From contig NC_090022.1 in NCBI RefSeq assembly GCF_037176765.1, forward strand, positions 84,287,391 to 84,351,390: 64,000 bases of DNA, written 5' to 3'. The notes under the pieces were generated by a model. The model searched no databases. It worked only from the letters and a program-made list of their open reading frames with translations, and was not told where the DNA came from. The translations under genes and the position numbers were made by a program. This DNA is from Anolis sagrei. Lineage: Eukaryota > Chordata > Lepidosauria > Squamata > Anolidae. This document shows positions 11,537-21,934 of this stretch, piece after piece (within the stretch, counting starts at the first letter, position 1; every line of letters begins with the position of its first letter).

Positions 11537-12149
11537 AGGGTGCAGAAACTTCCATCCAGATGACTTCCGGCCAACCCAGAATTAATTAGCCACAAACCAG
11601 GAAAACCCTGTTTTGTGATGAAAATTAGATAGTGGATTTATTCAATGCCTTCCTTCTTGGAAGGCATGGGATAAACCCACTACTTCCAGTGTCTGGACTG
11701 TAGTCCATACACCATTCCAATAGTTTCCCGGACTAAATTAGTCAGGAAAACTGTGGGAATCCCAACCCCTTCCCCAAAGCCCCCAACCCCCCTTTAAAAG
11801 TAAGGAAAACCTACCTAACCTCAATTGCAGTGTTTTTGGAGCTCTCTCAGTGCATAGAAATGATGCACCAGGAGAGCGAGTAGGAGGAGAAGAACCGATT
11901 CCCCCCCCCCCCCGCCACACACACACTCTCCTGGCACATCATTTCTACATGCTGGGAGAGCTCCGGCAACACTGTAATGGAGGCCGGGAAGGTTTGGGGC
12001 AGAGGGTAGGGTCTCCAGATGTTCTCCTGGGCAGTCCAGGAAGAACATCTGGACACCCACCCCAGAAAGTGCGCACTTTCTGGGATGGGTGTGGATAGAG
12101 GCCCAGGAACATGCTCCTGGGATAAAGGGCTGTGTGGAAGCACCCTTAG
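11537..12149. mobile_element. Probable 0.6-kb non-autonomous DNA transposon, GC-rich
   Basis: The ends read TAGGGTGCAGAAACTTCCA and TGTGTGGAAGCACCCTTA, approximate inverted repeats. Internally, GAGCTCTCTCAGTGCATAGA with ATGATGCACCAGGAGAG (about 11839-11877) is matched in inverted form by CTCCTGGCACATCATTTCTA and GCTGGGAGAGCTCC (about 11928-11964). Open frames here are by-products of the palindrome and a C tract. Confidence 0.45.
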
Positions 12150-12336
12150 TTTTCCCAGCTAATAGCTGATCTCTCAGCTTCTTGGACTGCTAGCTACCAT
12201 GTGGTTTCTCCCTTCTCTTGGTAATACACTACTAGTCAAGGCACACTGTAATGAATGACTTTATTCAATACCTTTCTTCCAATGAACGTCAGCAAGCAGG
12301 CATTGCTCCCCTCCTCTGCATATTATCCTCCAAACC

Positions 12337-12470
12337 AGGCATCCTCAAACAGTGGTCTTCCACCTATTTAGGCCTCCAACCACTAGAATACCTGACCAAT
12401 AAACAACCTGGGTAGGGCTTTTGGGAGTTGAAGGTCAAAACAGCTGGAGGGCTGCAGTTTGAGGATGCCT
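12337..12470. mobile_element. hAT-type hairpin MITE, older copy
   Basis: Same family as 802-937: starts CAGGCATCCTCAAACAG and ends GAGGATGCCTG. The flanking octamers CTCCAAAC and CTCCAATT agree at six of eight positions, a decayed 8-bp TSD. Confidence 0.8.
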
Positions 12471-13494
12471 GCTCCAATTCCTGTGAGGTAGCCCAGGCTG
12501 GGAAGTCTAAGGTCATCACTGAGTTGCATGACTTTGTGGGTCTGGACCTCCTTGTTCAACATATTATGCTGGATCATTTAGGATTAGATGACCATTTCTG
12601 AGGACATTTTATTGCTTTTTTTCAGGTGCAGCCTATGCACTGAAAGCATCAGGCTAGTTAGAACACTAACAACATGTAACACAATTTAAGATCCTGGTTT
12701 ATAAATGTCATTTCCTAATTGGTTCTATCATAAAAACATGGAAAAGACTTCATGTTTGCGGGACATCCTGCAACACAATTTGCTATAGTTTTTCATTGAA
12801 TAGAATCTCAACCAATTCAATATAGTTTATGACACCCACAAAAGTGAAGTTTCTGCAGTATAACCACTACTTTCAAAGAACCACACAATGTAACAGGAAA
12901 TAAAAATTTCAAGGCTTGAACAGAAATTTTTCAAATTTTGTTGCATAGTGTAATCCGCCATGGTTTTCATCTCACTTATCCTAGGCTTCACATCATTGTG
13001 TACTTTAAGATCTGTTGGCACCTCTAGCTCAATTTACTTCAATTTGCTGAATTTTAAGTAAACCATGCTAGGATTTTTTTTTTCAAAATTGATATGCTCC
13101 TGAGAGAATACCTGCAAGAACCTTTTTTTTTTCTTAATATACTTCTCTGCCACCAGGAACTGGACTTTCTAATGTTTCATACCGAATGTCAGTGAATAAA
13201 ACCTTACACATATGGTGATCTTATTTTGGAAGAGTATTCAATGGGCACTGAGTGTTTGTCTTGCACAACTACGCTCTTTCCGCTCTCTCTCACACACATG
13301 CAAACACTTTTACATAAACCACATAACCAGTTAATTACAATGAGTCAAAAAGCCAAGGCTATTTCTAAACATCTGCAAAGTAACCAACAAGGCTTCACTG
13401 GTCACAGAGTGATCTGCATGTCTGTGTATTTGAACAAAGTAGGTAGGTGAGTGAGAGTACAGATTCTGAAACACGTATGGTGTGGGAAGTATAT

Positions 13495-13610
13495 TTTATG
13501 TATTATTTATTTACTTTATTTTTATCTCACTTTTTTCCAATATAGGGACTCAAGGTAGCTAACAATAAATATGATACAATGCTAATAAAAACAATGTAAA
13601 TGCATTAAAA
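13495..13610 (-). mobile_element. L2-clade LINE 3' tail
   Basis: On the minus strand this reads as the L2 3' UTR end (CTTGAGTCCCTATATTGG, then an A/T-rich tail with AAATAAATAATA). No coding part is left. Confidence 0.5.
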
Positions 13611-14455
13611 TATAAATATTTATATCTTCAAAAACCGTTGTTTCATTATGAAGCTACTATTATTTCATGTGCTATGAAATCTGCTCTCTGCATCTTGTGA
13701 TCTTGACCTGGTGCTTCTCCTCCAGATGTCTTGGACCACAATGACAAAGCTGGCTGGCAATGGTGGTAGTTGTAGTACAATACAAGTGGATGTTACCAAA
13801 GTTTTTAACTTTAGCTACTAGAATTCCCCAACTAGCAGACAAAACAGTCAAGCTGAATTCCAAATGCAAAAGTGGTTTGCAATCTATTCATTCAGCAGGA
13901 GGGAGAGAGGAGGAGATGGAATCCTGCCTTTCCCATAGATTCAAACAAAAGCAAACTGCTACCAGTTTTCATCTATGGAAATATTGGAGGATATGCATCA
14001 ACAGAGTTGAGAAGTATAAATTCAAGTATGAATCTCATGATGAACAATAATTTACTGGCTTAGCTATCTGGAGAAACAGAAATCCCACAGAAGGTTAACA
14101 CTCCTTTGGCCAAGTCTAGCCCAGATTGTCTCAATAGTCCACTTGTGTATCAAGTGTGTTTTCCCATAGTCCTGAAGTATCTTACCAAGAATCAAAAGGA
14201 GCTGGAGACTTGACAAAGTGCCCTGGCTAAAGCTCCTATGCTTTTGTGGCATTCACTGGCCTTTGTCCCTCCTGAAAGAGATCCTGTGGCTCCTAAAATA
14301 GTTCTTGCTGCAGCTGCTGGACCCCATAACACAGAGAATGAGATAAAGTCTATCTTCTAAACAGGAACTAAATGATTGCAGGGCTTTGCTTGCCCTTTTG
14401 CAAAGTTTACTATTCAATCACACACAGACGTTGCATCTCTGCATCTCATTTTGGC

Positions 14456-14602
14456 CCCTTCCACACAGCTGAATTAAGTCCCATATTTCCTGCTTTGAAC
14501 TGGAATATATGGCAGTGTGGACTCAGATAACCCAGTTCAAAACAGATATTGTGGGGTTTTCTGCCTTGATATTCAGGGTTATATGGCTGTGTGGAAAAGC
14601 TC
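14456..14602. mobile_element. PIF-like MITE
   Basis: GGCCCCTTCCACACAGCTG at the left is inverted at the right in GGCTGTGTGGAAAAGC. The internal signature TATATGGCAGTGTGGACTCA with ATAACCCAGTTCAAAACAG is shared with 19324-19450. Confidence 0.75.
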
Positions 14603-16874
14603 TTTGACTTCTTTTCTTCCTTCCTTTTTGAAAGAAAGAAAAAAAACCCCAGCTTGCATGGCTTCACTTTCTACAATAAGAGTCTGAAGCCAAGTTTCAG
14701 GCCAGTTCAGACACATCACTGAAGCAAAGGGAAACTGTACAGCAGACCTTTCGTGGCGCTCTTGCATTCCACAGCAGCAGAGATTTCTGCTTCCTCTTCT
14801 CCCAACCTTTTATTTTTAACTTTGTCCTGACCAGGTTTTCCTGAGTCTTTTATAGGGTTCCTTCAAAATAAAAATATTTGCATACCTGCTGGCATGTTTA
14901 TAGGTGTCCACATCAATTAAGGCTATTCATAAGATACGTTCTTACTCATTTTAGTTTCTATATTAGGAGAATCCCACACAAGAATCTTGCCCAACTTGGG
15001 CTGGCAAGGCTACTGCAGATACAGTGATGGCCAGAAGACAATGTCTGCATGTGTTTACCCCCAAAAGTTTGAAAATACTGTTAAATTAGGAGAGTGGTCA
15101 GGCCACAGGGGAAAGGGGCACAAGGCATGAGATTGTCAAAGAGTTTGTTTACCTGGTGAGAAAAATGAAGGGTAGAATATACATATTCTATACATACACA
15201 CATATGAATCATGGTAAACCAAATCACATCAACTAATCATAGTCAACACGAAAGCTCCTTAAACCTTAATTGGCTATCCTCCTTTTTTTCCTTTAATGTA
15301 TTTTCGTAGCAGCCTTCCTCTGAAGTTTCTGATAACCCTTGACATATTTTAGAGCAGGGAAGGACAAGCTAAAGTATGCTGGCCCCATGTAGGATCCCAA
15401 CCTTTTATCCCCAACCTGAGGCCTTCAAGATGCCCCAACATCCCATAACTTTCCAACCCTTAAAAGCTTTCCCCTGCCACCACTCAGCTGCCCCGAATCA
15501 ATCTGAATACAAAGGTCTCAGGGGACAGTAAACAGGGAGAAAACTAGCCTGAAAAGTCTTTGAAGCCCATAAACTGGAAACAGCCATCAAGGAGGCCTCT
15601 ACTGGGTTGTCATAAAAATGCTTGTTTTGGGAGCAGAAATGAGAGAAGGCTGGTCTTTCAATTCTCTCAAAGTCCAGACAGGCTCATATAAGCCAATAGT
15701 AATCAATAATGTCCTTCAGATTGCTATTCTTCAGACCAGTTGGTAGTATGCGATTCTTGATGAATCTCAGTGGCCACTACTATATTTTATTTCATAGCCT
15801 AGCAAGAAGCATCTAAATGCAATAGGGTGACTAATTGAGAGAGCAGTAATTAGTCAAAACCCCATCCAGCATGAAGGCTCTTGAAACCATAAATATCTAA
15901 AGCGATTTAACAACTTTCCTCAAGTGTTTTCCCATTTCTCTTCAAGTGGTTTCTGTTACAAGCCCATTATCTCGTTGTACTATTCCTAACTCTCAGAAGT
16001 TTTAGGATAGCAATTAGAGACATATAACATTGATCCACTTCTAATTATCTGTATTCCACAGGAACTTCTATAGGATGATACAGGAGACAGAATGCTTTAC
16101 AGATGTTCTTCACTTCTTCCTCTTCCTCCTCCCCCCCCCCTTCTTCCCATCGTCATGTAGCATAACTATTGTTCAAAAAAGTACAAAAAAGAGGGACTTT
16201 ACCTAGCAACAAAACAAATGTTGTTGTTAATTATCGTCAACTTTATTTTATGGAGACCCTATGGATAGGCAATCACCTTTTAATCAGTAGCTCTGCTCAG
16301 GTCTTGCAAATACTGGGCTTTCTTGATTGAGTCTAACCACCACCTGTAACACACTTTTCCTTTTCAAGTGTTCCAGAGACCATGGAAGACTGGAAATAAT
16401 GTTCAATGCAAGAGATTAATCCTATGTTCAAACATTGATTTCTTTCCAAAGAAAATTGTCCTGAAGACATTAACGAGATGTATAGGATTCACAAAGCTTT
16501 TTAGATGTTGCTGGATTACAAGTCCCAGTAACCCTTGCCAGCATTACCAGTGGTGAGAATGTTGGCAGATGTAATTCAACATCTGAAGGGCCAGAGGAAT
16601 CAACAGCATATGAAGTATAGAAAAACAATTAAAATTTAATCAAAATCCTTTACCTAGGATATTTGTAAATCAGTACAGTAATATAGATGTTGAAAAGCAG
16701 CTTATGATTCATGATGCCAGAGGTAAGTGCTATAGCTGAACACTGCTTCCCTGAGAACTCCCGTTCCCTGCATTGATTTCCTTGTAGTTATCATATCATT
16801 TTTATTTCTTGTTTGTTTGTTTTTAGTACTTTTATTTTATTTATATGTTTTGGGTAGTTACTGTAGTTGTAAAC

Positions 16875-17072
16875 TGTTGTTGTTGTGTGCCTTCAAATCA
16901 TTTCTAACTTACGGAAAGCTACAATAGAGTTTTATTTACAAGTTTTATTTGCGGGGGGGGGGGTTGTCACTGCCTTTGCCTGAGGCTGAGAGAGTGTAAG
17001 TAGATATTTTAACCCAGTATCCCAGAGTCCTAGTCTGGCACTCAAATGACTACATAACGCTGTCTCTTTTAT
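16875..17072 (-). mobile_element. tRNA-derived SINE, minus strand
   Basis: Starts with TTGTTGTTGTGTGCCTTCAA (the reversed tail), then GGCTGAGAGAGTGTAAGTAG and the reversed head with CCAGAGTCCTAGTCTGG and CACTCAAATGACTACATAAC. A G homopolymer sits inside it. Confidence 0.8.
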
Positions 17073-17104
17073 AACTGCTGATTATATATAGGGAGGAAAC
17101 TTCA

Positions 17105-17270
17105 AAGGAAGCCACCTTATCCTGAGTCAGATTGCCCAGTATTGTCAACTCTGACAGGCAGCCATGGTTCTCCAGGGTTTCAGAAAAGATTACGGCGTAG
17201 TTCAACCTGAGATCTTTGGTATTTCTCGTCCCAAGTAATTTCTCACCTAAACTCTCACAATGTCCATCCT
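17105..17270 (-). mobile_element. Second SINE family (reptile type), minus strand
   Basis: CCTTATCCTGAGTCAGATTG, CCAGTATTGTCAACTCTGAC, GGCAGCCATGGTTCTCCAGG and GTTTCAG fit a SINE family common in reptiles. The head is decayed. A weaker trace of the same kind is at 53290-53365. Confidence 0.55.
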
Positions 17271-17329
17271 AGTTAACTTCCAAAATCAGACAAGATGAGT
17301 TATGTTGAGAATGGCTAATGCATCATTTG

Positions 17330-17385
17330 GGGAGATAGGGTGGGATATAAATAAAGTTTTATATTATTATGTATACACCAAAATA
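17330..17385 (+). mobile_element. L2-clade LINE 3' tail
   Basis: GATAGGGTGGGATATAAATA followed by AAG, TTTTATATTATTAT: the conserved last bases of the L2 3' UTR, + strand. Confidence 0.5.
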
Positions 17386-17679
17386 ATAAACCCAGAAACT
17401 GTGTGTTGTGTTTAGAATTCTGAGTTCCAAAAGTAAGAATATAGGATCTTGAGATGCAAGCTTTAGGAAGAAATCAATTCATTTGAAATGCAGTGGTGGA
17501 GAAGAGTTCTATAGACAGTGTGAATTGCTAGAAAGATAAATGAATGTGCCTTAAGGGAAATCAGGCCTGAACTCTGCCTAGAAGCCAAGATGAGTAAAAT
17601 TAAGCTATCCTATTTTAGAGATTTCATAAAAAGATAGGACTCATTAGAAAAGGCATTGGTCTGAGATCTCACAAACTCT

Positions 17680-17806
17680 GAGGGTGACTGCCATAGATGC
17701 AGACGAAACATCAGGAAAGAATGCTTCTAGAACATGGCCATACAGCCCGAAAAACCTACAACAACCCAGTGATTCTGGCCATGAAAGCCTTCGACAATAA
17801 ATTAAC
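17680..17806 (+). mobile_element. Lone Penelope-type terminal repeat
   Basis: GCCATAGATGCAGACGAAAC, TTCTAGAACATGGCCATACA, GCCCGAAAAACC and CATGAAAGCCTTCGACAATA repeat the terminal sequence of the element at 25446-26523 at lower identity. No GIY-YIG or RT coding is attached. Confidence 0.8.
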
Positions 17807-18469
17807 AGTAGCTTTTTTTCCTGCCCAAGGCTATAGTCAACTCTTCTAGCCTTCTCAGATATAATAGACACCTTGGAGAGGACTATCTGTTCCTAGTCCG
17901 GGACCTTACAATACATAAAGATATGGATCAAGGAACGGAGCTGCCACCAACATTACATCAAAAAATCAGTGTCAGTTCAGGTTTAATGGACTCTTCCTTA
18001 CCCTGCTCCGCTACCATCCCCTTTCCTCAGTTTCTTGTCCTGTCTTAACTTTTTCCTTTAAATGTGTTAGCGTCATTGGCAATGCACATTTTAAAAGTGC
18101 AGACAGATGTCCAATTACATAAGCAGCAAAAGTAGAGTTTTTACTTTTCTTCTTTCAAAGGCAATGAAACCAAATAAGCTGTCTGGTTGGCTTCTGGGGT
18201 TGAAGCTATTCTCGAATGCTTGGTGCCACTGTTGTTATTTCATAGTTTCCTCTTGCTTTCCTTTATTTAATTCCGTAGCTCTTTGTGGCACAAGAAGCCA
18301 ATAAAAACAGCAATGTGGCACACTCAGAATTCCGTGCCTGGGCCTTTAGTTGATGGCACTTTAATGAGAGAAGAACTATTTTGGTCTACAACTTTAAGGG
18401 GACACTGAGTTATTCTGCTCCAAAGTAACTCTCCCCCAAACTTTGTTTGCAGTGGTGCTGAGTCTGACA

Positions 18470-18790
18470 TATTCTGAGGAAATTGGTGTAGAATGTGTAG
18501 ATTTTTAAAAGGAGTATATTATTAATAATATGCCGTTCTCCAACTCTCCAGATTTGACAAGGGTTTATTTTCCATTTCTGGCCAAATAGCTTAACCGTTG
18601 GTTCGTCCCATTGAATACGAGGTCTGCCCAAGAGCTGCATGTGGTCTCTTGGTATCCAGTTCGTTAGTCGACATATCCATTGGTTGTTTTTTGGTTGTGT
18701 GATATGCCCTGCCCATCTTCTTTTTGCCTCATAAATTTCATTGACCATGTCACGGACCACAGTTCTTTGAGGAGATGGGTAAATGGGTTT
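18470..18790 (-). mobile_element. RTE/BovB-type LINE, C-terminal fragment
   Basis: On the minus strand an open frame reads MVRDMVNEIYEAKRRWAGHI, NNQWICRLTNWIPRDHMQLL and GRPRIQWDEPTVKLFGQKW. The pattern RRWAGH...W...R...W.PRD....GRP...W....K...G..W is the conserved C terminus of RTE-clade proteins such as BovB, after the reverse transcriptase. It is not a host gene: upstream RT sequence is missing and the frame is short. Confidence 0.8.
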
Positions 18791-19323
18791 TTGGTTTCTA
18801 TTGGGCTAGGATCCTTTGTGAGGCAGGGAAAACCATTGTGATGGTGTAAGTAAGGGGGAAAATGTGTGGTGCTTGTATAACTTCGGCCAAATCCTTGAGG
18901 GGAGGCTGCATTTGGTCATGGAAGGGACAGAATGGACATTATGAGGCAATACATCTGTTCCTTATATTAGGGGTTGTTTCTGCAGCAACAGTATTATTCA
19001 GAATCTCTTGGAAAAATGACCATTAAATAACATTTTTCTTCTACACTAACTGAAGCCTAGTCTTCTGGGATCCCAAGAGGAAAAGAAGTCTGCCAACTCC
19101 CTGACACATCAGCCTGTGAGCAGAGTGACCTGCTTTCCCATCCAGATGCAAGCTATCGCTTGGACAGAAACAGATGTAGGAGAGAATAGATCTTTCCCTC
19201 TCTTCCCAGAAAGATATTCAGAACTATATTTGGGGCTCCTTCTTGAAATGAATCATGTATTTCTTCCTTTGATTTCATTGCTAATACCTTAAAAAAATAG
19301 AAACAAAATTCAAAAGGACCTAG

Positions 19324-19450
19324 GCCCCTACCATACAGCTGAAAAAAATCCCAGTGTGACAGTGTGGACTCAGATACCCCAGTTCAAAGTAGATATTGTG
19401 GTGTTTTCTGCCGTGATATTCTGGGTTATATGATTGTGTGGAAGGGGCCC
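19324..19450. mobile_element. PIF-like MITE with 3-bp TSD
   Basis: GCCCCTACCATACAGCTG at the left and ATTGTGTGGAAGGGGCCC at the right are inverted repeats, bounded by TAG on both sides. A TNA/TAG trinucleotide duplication fits PIF/Harbinger elements. Internally ATACCCCAGTTCAAAGTAG matches 14456-14602. Confidence 0.75.
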
Positions 19451-19637
19451 TAGATTAAGTAGAAACATGGGCAGAAGTTCATAAAATAAATTCAATTACC
19501 GATAGATACAAAATGTAAAATTTTATGTTAAGACAACAAAAAATATATGCTCAAAGTGAGAAGAAGAGACTGGGTGGGAACAAACATATTTCCCTTACTT
19601 CCAGGCCCTATGGTTAGGGACTGGTCCACCATGAATC

Positions 19638-20012
19638 TAAGGACTTCTTCACAAGGGCCATTTTTACCCCATTTTGCTGCTTTTAGGCACGACAAGAACT
19701 GGGCCTGCCATGTGCCATCACACAATGCACGGCAGTCCCCATATGCATTCCTTCCAAAGTGGAGGAGAAGCGCCTTTTTCCTTCACTATGGGGAGGAAAG
19801 CACTTTCTTCCCCTTTTTGCTGTGTGATGGCAGAAAGGGCAGTGGGCCAACATGTGTTGCCGCCCTTTCTGCCATCTGATGGAGAGAAAGGGTGCTAAAG
19901 CACCCTCTCCCACCCCCTCCATGTGATGAAGGGAGGAAGGAGGGCTCTCAGGGCACCATGAGTGCCCTGCGCAACAACACAATCCAAAATGGCCATGCGA
20001 ACAGGTCATAAG
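19638..20012. mobile_element. Probable GC-rich non-autonomous DNA transposon
   Basis: AAGGACTTCTTCACAAGGGC followed by CATTTT at the left is matched in inverted form by AAAATGGCC and GCGAACAGGTCATA at the right. The interior is GC-rich, with repeated GGGAGGAAGG and GTGTGATGGCAGAAAGG blocks and their complements. Open frames of 110 and 147 codons cross it on both strands; neither looks like a protein domain. Confidence 0.5.
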
Positions 20013-20784
20013 AAAGATAGCCACTTCAGGCAGCAGACGGAGGCAGGGGAAAGTGGAAAGATGTGTGAGAAAAAAGTAGTGCTGGCCATGTGGCCTGCCC
20101 TGAACCTTTCCCTCTAAGTTTGTCATGTTCTCTGCTCTTCAAAGGTATCTGATCAGCAATATGTAATTAGCAGGTTAAGTTTATCTGCATGTCATGAAAA
20201 GCTTCAGTTGTTAATCCCTGCAACAATATAAGATCAGGCTCAGACCTATTTTCCTTGCCATGTTGCATTCCACATCCCCTCCCCAGCAAGACATCCTCCT
20301 CCTTCTCCATTACTTCCTGTCCATCAACAAAATAGATTTTCCCACTCCATGGCTAAGTCAATAACACTCTATTTTTAATTCCTCAGAAGATGAAAAGCAA
20401 ACACAGATGTGCTTCAGAGAGCCCGGGAGAACCATATGTTTTGAAAGATTTGCTCGGAAAACTACAAAACGAACAACCTCATTTGTGCTGGGCAGAAAAA
20501 CAGGTCTCCTACCTTTAAATTTTTTTGGAAAGAAAAAAATACAGAGACATCACTGCAAGAGAGGCTTATGGGAATCTCTCACAAGAAAATGACTTTCAAA
20601 AACAGGTCCTGTAAATGTAGAAAAATGTGCCTAAATCAGAGCAGAAAAAGTGGCAAGTAGATTTGGAAATGATGTTGAGATATTCTGCTTGTAGTCCTCC
20701 TCCAAAAGTGGTGAACATATATATTAGCATACGCAGAACCAGAAACAATAGCTGGTAATGCACCATCACTTTAGCATTGTAATG

Positions 20785-20900
20785 CAGTTGTTGTTGTTGT
20801 ATACCTTCAAGTTGATTTCTATTAACAGCGACCCCCTGTGAGCTTTCATGGCTAAGTCTCCAGAGTTGTAGTCCAACACTCAAACCATTACACCATGTTG
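20785..20900 (-). mobile_element. tRNA-derived SINE, minus strand
   Basis: TTGTTGTTGTATACCTTCAA, GTTGATTTCTATTAACAGCG, ACCCCCTGTGAG and then CAACACTCAAACCATTACAC, a copy lacking the middle part. Confidence 0.75.
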
Positions 20901-21014
20901 AAATGGGGGACAAACCACTGGACGAGATACTTAAAGTCACAATATGTATTGCAATGCAGATTTATTATGTATACATTTGAAAAAAAAAACAATTATTTCC
21001 TCAAAGGAGGGAGC

Positions 21015-21215
21015 TAGTTAGGTGTAGTGGTTTGAGTATGACTCTGGAGATCAGGGTTGGAATCCCTTCTCAGCCTTGGAAACCCAATGCTTGACCTTGG
21101 CAATGCTCCATTTCTCAATCTCCAAGGAAAGCAAAGGCAATTTCCTCTTAATGAATCTTGCCATTAGGACAGCCATAAACTGGAAATGAATGGAAGGCAA
21201 GCAGCAACAAATTTC
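21015..21215 (+). mobile_element. tRNA-derived SINE, full length
   Basis: The head GTTAGGTGTAGTGGTTTGAG (A box) and GATCAGGGTTGGAATCCC (B box) is followed by the body CTTGACCTTGGCAATGC, AAGCAAAGGCAATTTCC, CTTGCCATTAGGACAGCCAT and the tail GGAAGGCAAGCAGCAACAA. An A run follows at 21219-21234. Confidence 0.85.
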
Positions 21216-21864
21216 TTCAAAAAAAAAAAAAAAAGGCCAGAGCCCTAAGCTTGCAAGACCTGATCGTTGATGGCAGGGTGACGTGGAGCTTTCCCATTCA
21301 TAGGTTTACTATAAGTTGAATTCTCAATTTTCTCTTATTTGGATAAAACAAGTACTCAGCTTGAACCACTGAAAAATAAAATAAGGTACACTTAAACTGA
21401 AGAATTAATTACCTTGGGAACAATACTATTTTTCTATTTACAAAAAGGCCATCAGTTGGTACTAATTATCTAACTGTTAGCCAAGAAATTGGCCTATTGT
21501 GCTTGAGGATATTTAAGTGAAGTCAAATTTAGAATAAGGACAACAGTTATGGAGGGTCCTGCCTAGTGAGCATTACACTATACCTAATTTCCCCAACTGA
21601 AAAGCACACTCACCAAGGTTGAAAGCAACAGAGATTTAATTACAAGGAAAGCATTTCATTTCTTTTGGCTTTTGTGTCCTTGGCAAACTATATTTCTTGG
21701 GGTGGAGGTGCTATGTTTGACAACATAAGGAGTGTGAAGGCAGGCAAAAGATCTTTGTCTGAAGCCTGATAAACAACCTACCAAGGAAACATCAGTGCAA
21801 GCATTATGCTTCCACACAACCACTTTTGTTAAAATTCAGGAGGCAGCTAAGTCAGGTTCTCCTG

Positions 21865-21930
21865 AATGCCAGGGGGTTGGACTGGGTGACCTTGTGGTTT
21901 CTTTGCACTATATGGTTCTATGACTCTAAA
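21865..21930 (+). mobile_element. CR1-type 3' end remnant
   Basis: TGCCAGGGGGTTGGACTGGG followed by TGACCTTGTGGTTTC, then GGTTCTATGACTCT: the last ~65 bp of a CR1 copy. Confidence 0.7.
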
Positions 21931-21934
21931 CATA

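Larger units (their letters stand above)
12475..16870. other. Intergenic DNA, mostly unassigned
   Basis: Apart from the L2 tail at 13495, the MITE at 14456 and a C run at 16131, no gene or repeat was recognised. At 16505-16600 a MITE trace (GGATTACAAGTCCCAGTAAC; GTAATTCAACATCTGAAGGG) is visible. Confidence 0.35.

Noticed and set aside
18410-18760. 116-codon minus-strand frame as a host gene
   Set aside because: RRWAGH...GRP...W pattern identifies the C terminus of an RTE-type LINE.
19683-20126. 147-codon minus-strand frame
   Set aside because: Crosses a palindromic GC-rich element; composition is His/Cys/Pro-rich without domain pattern, and the opposite strand is open too.
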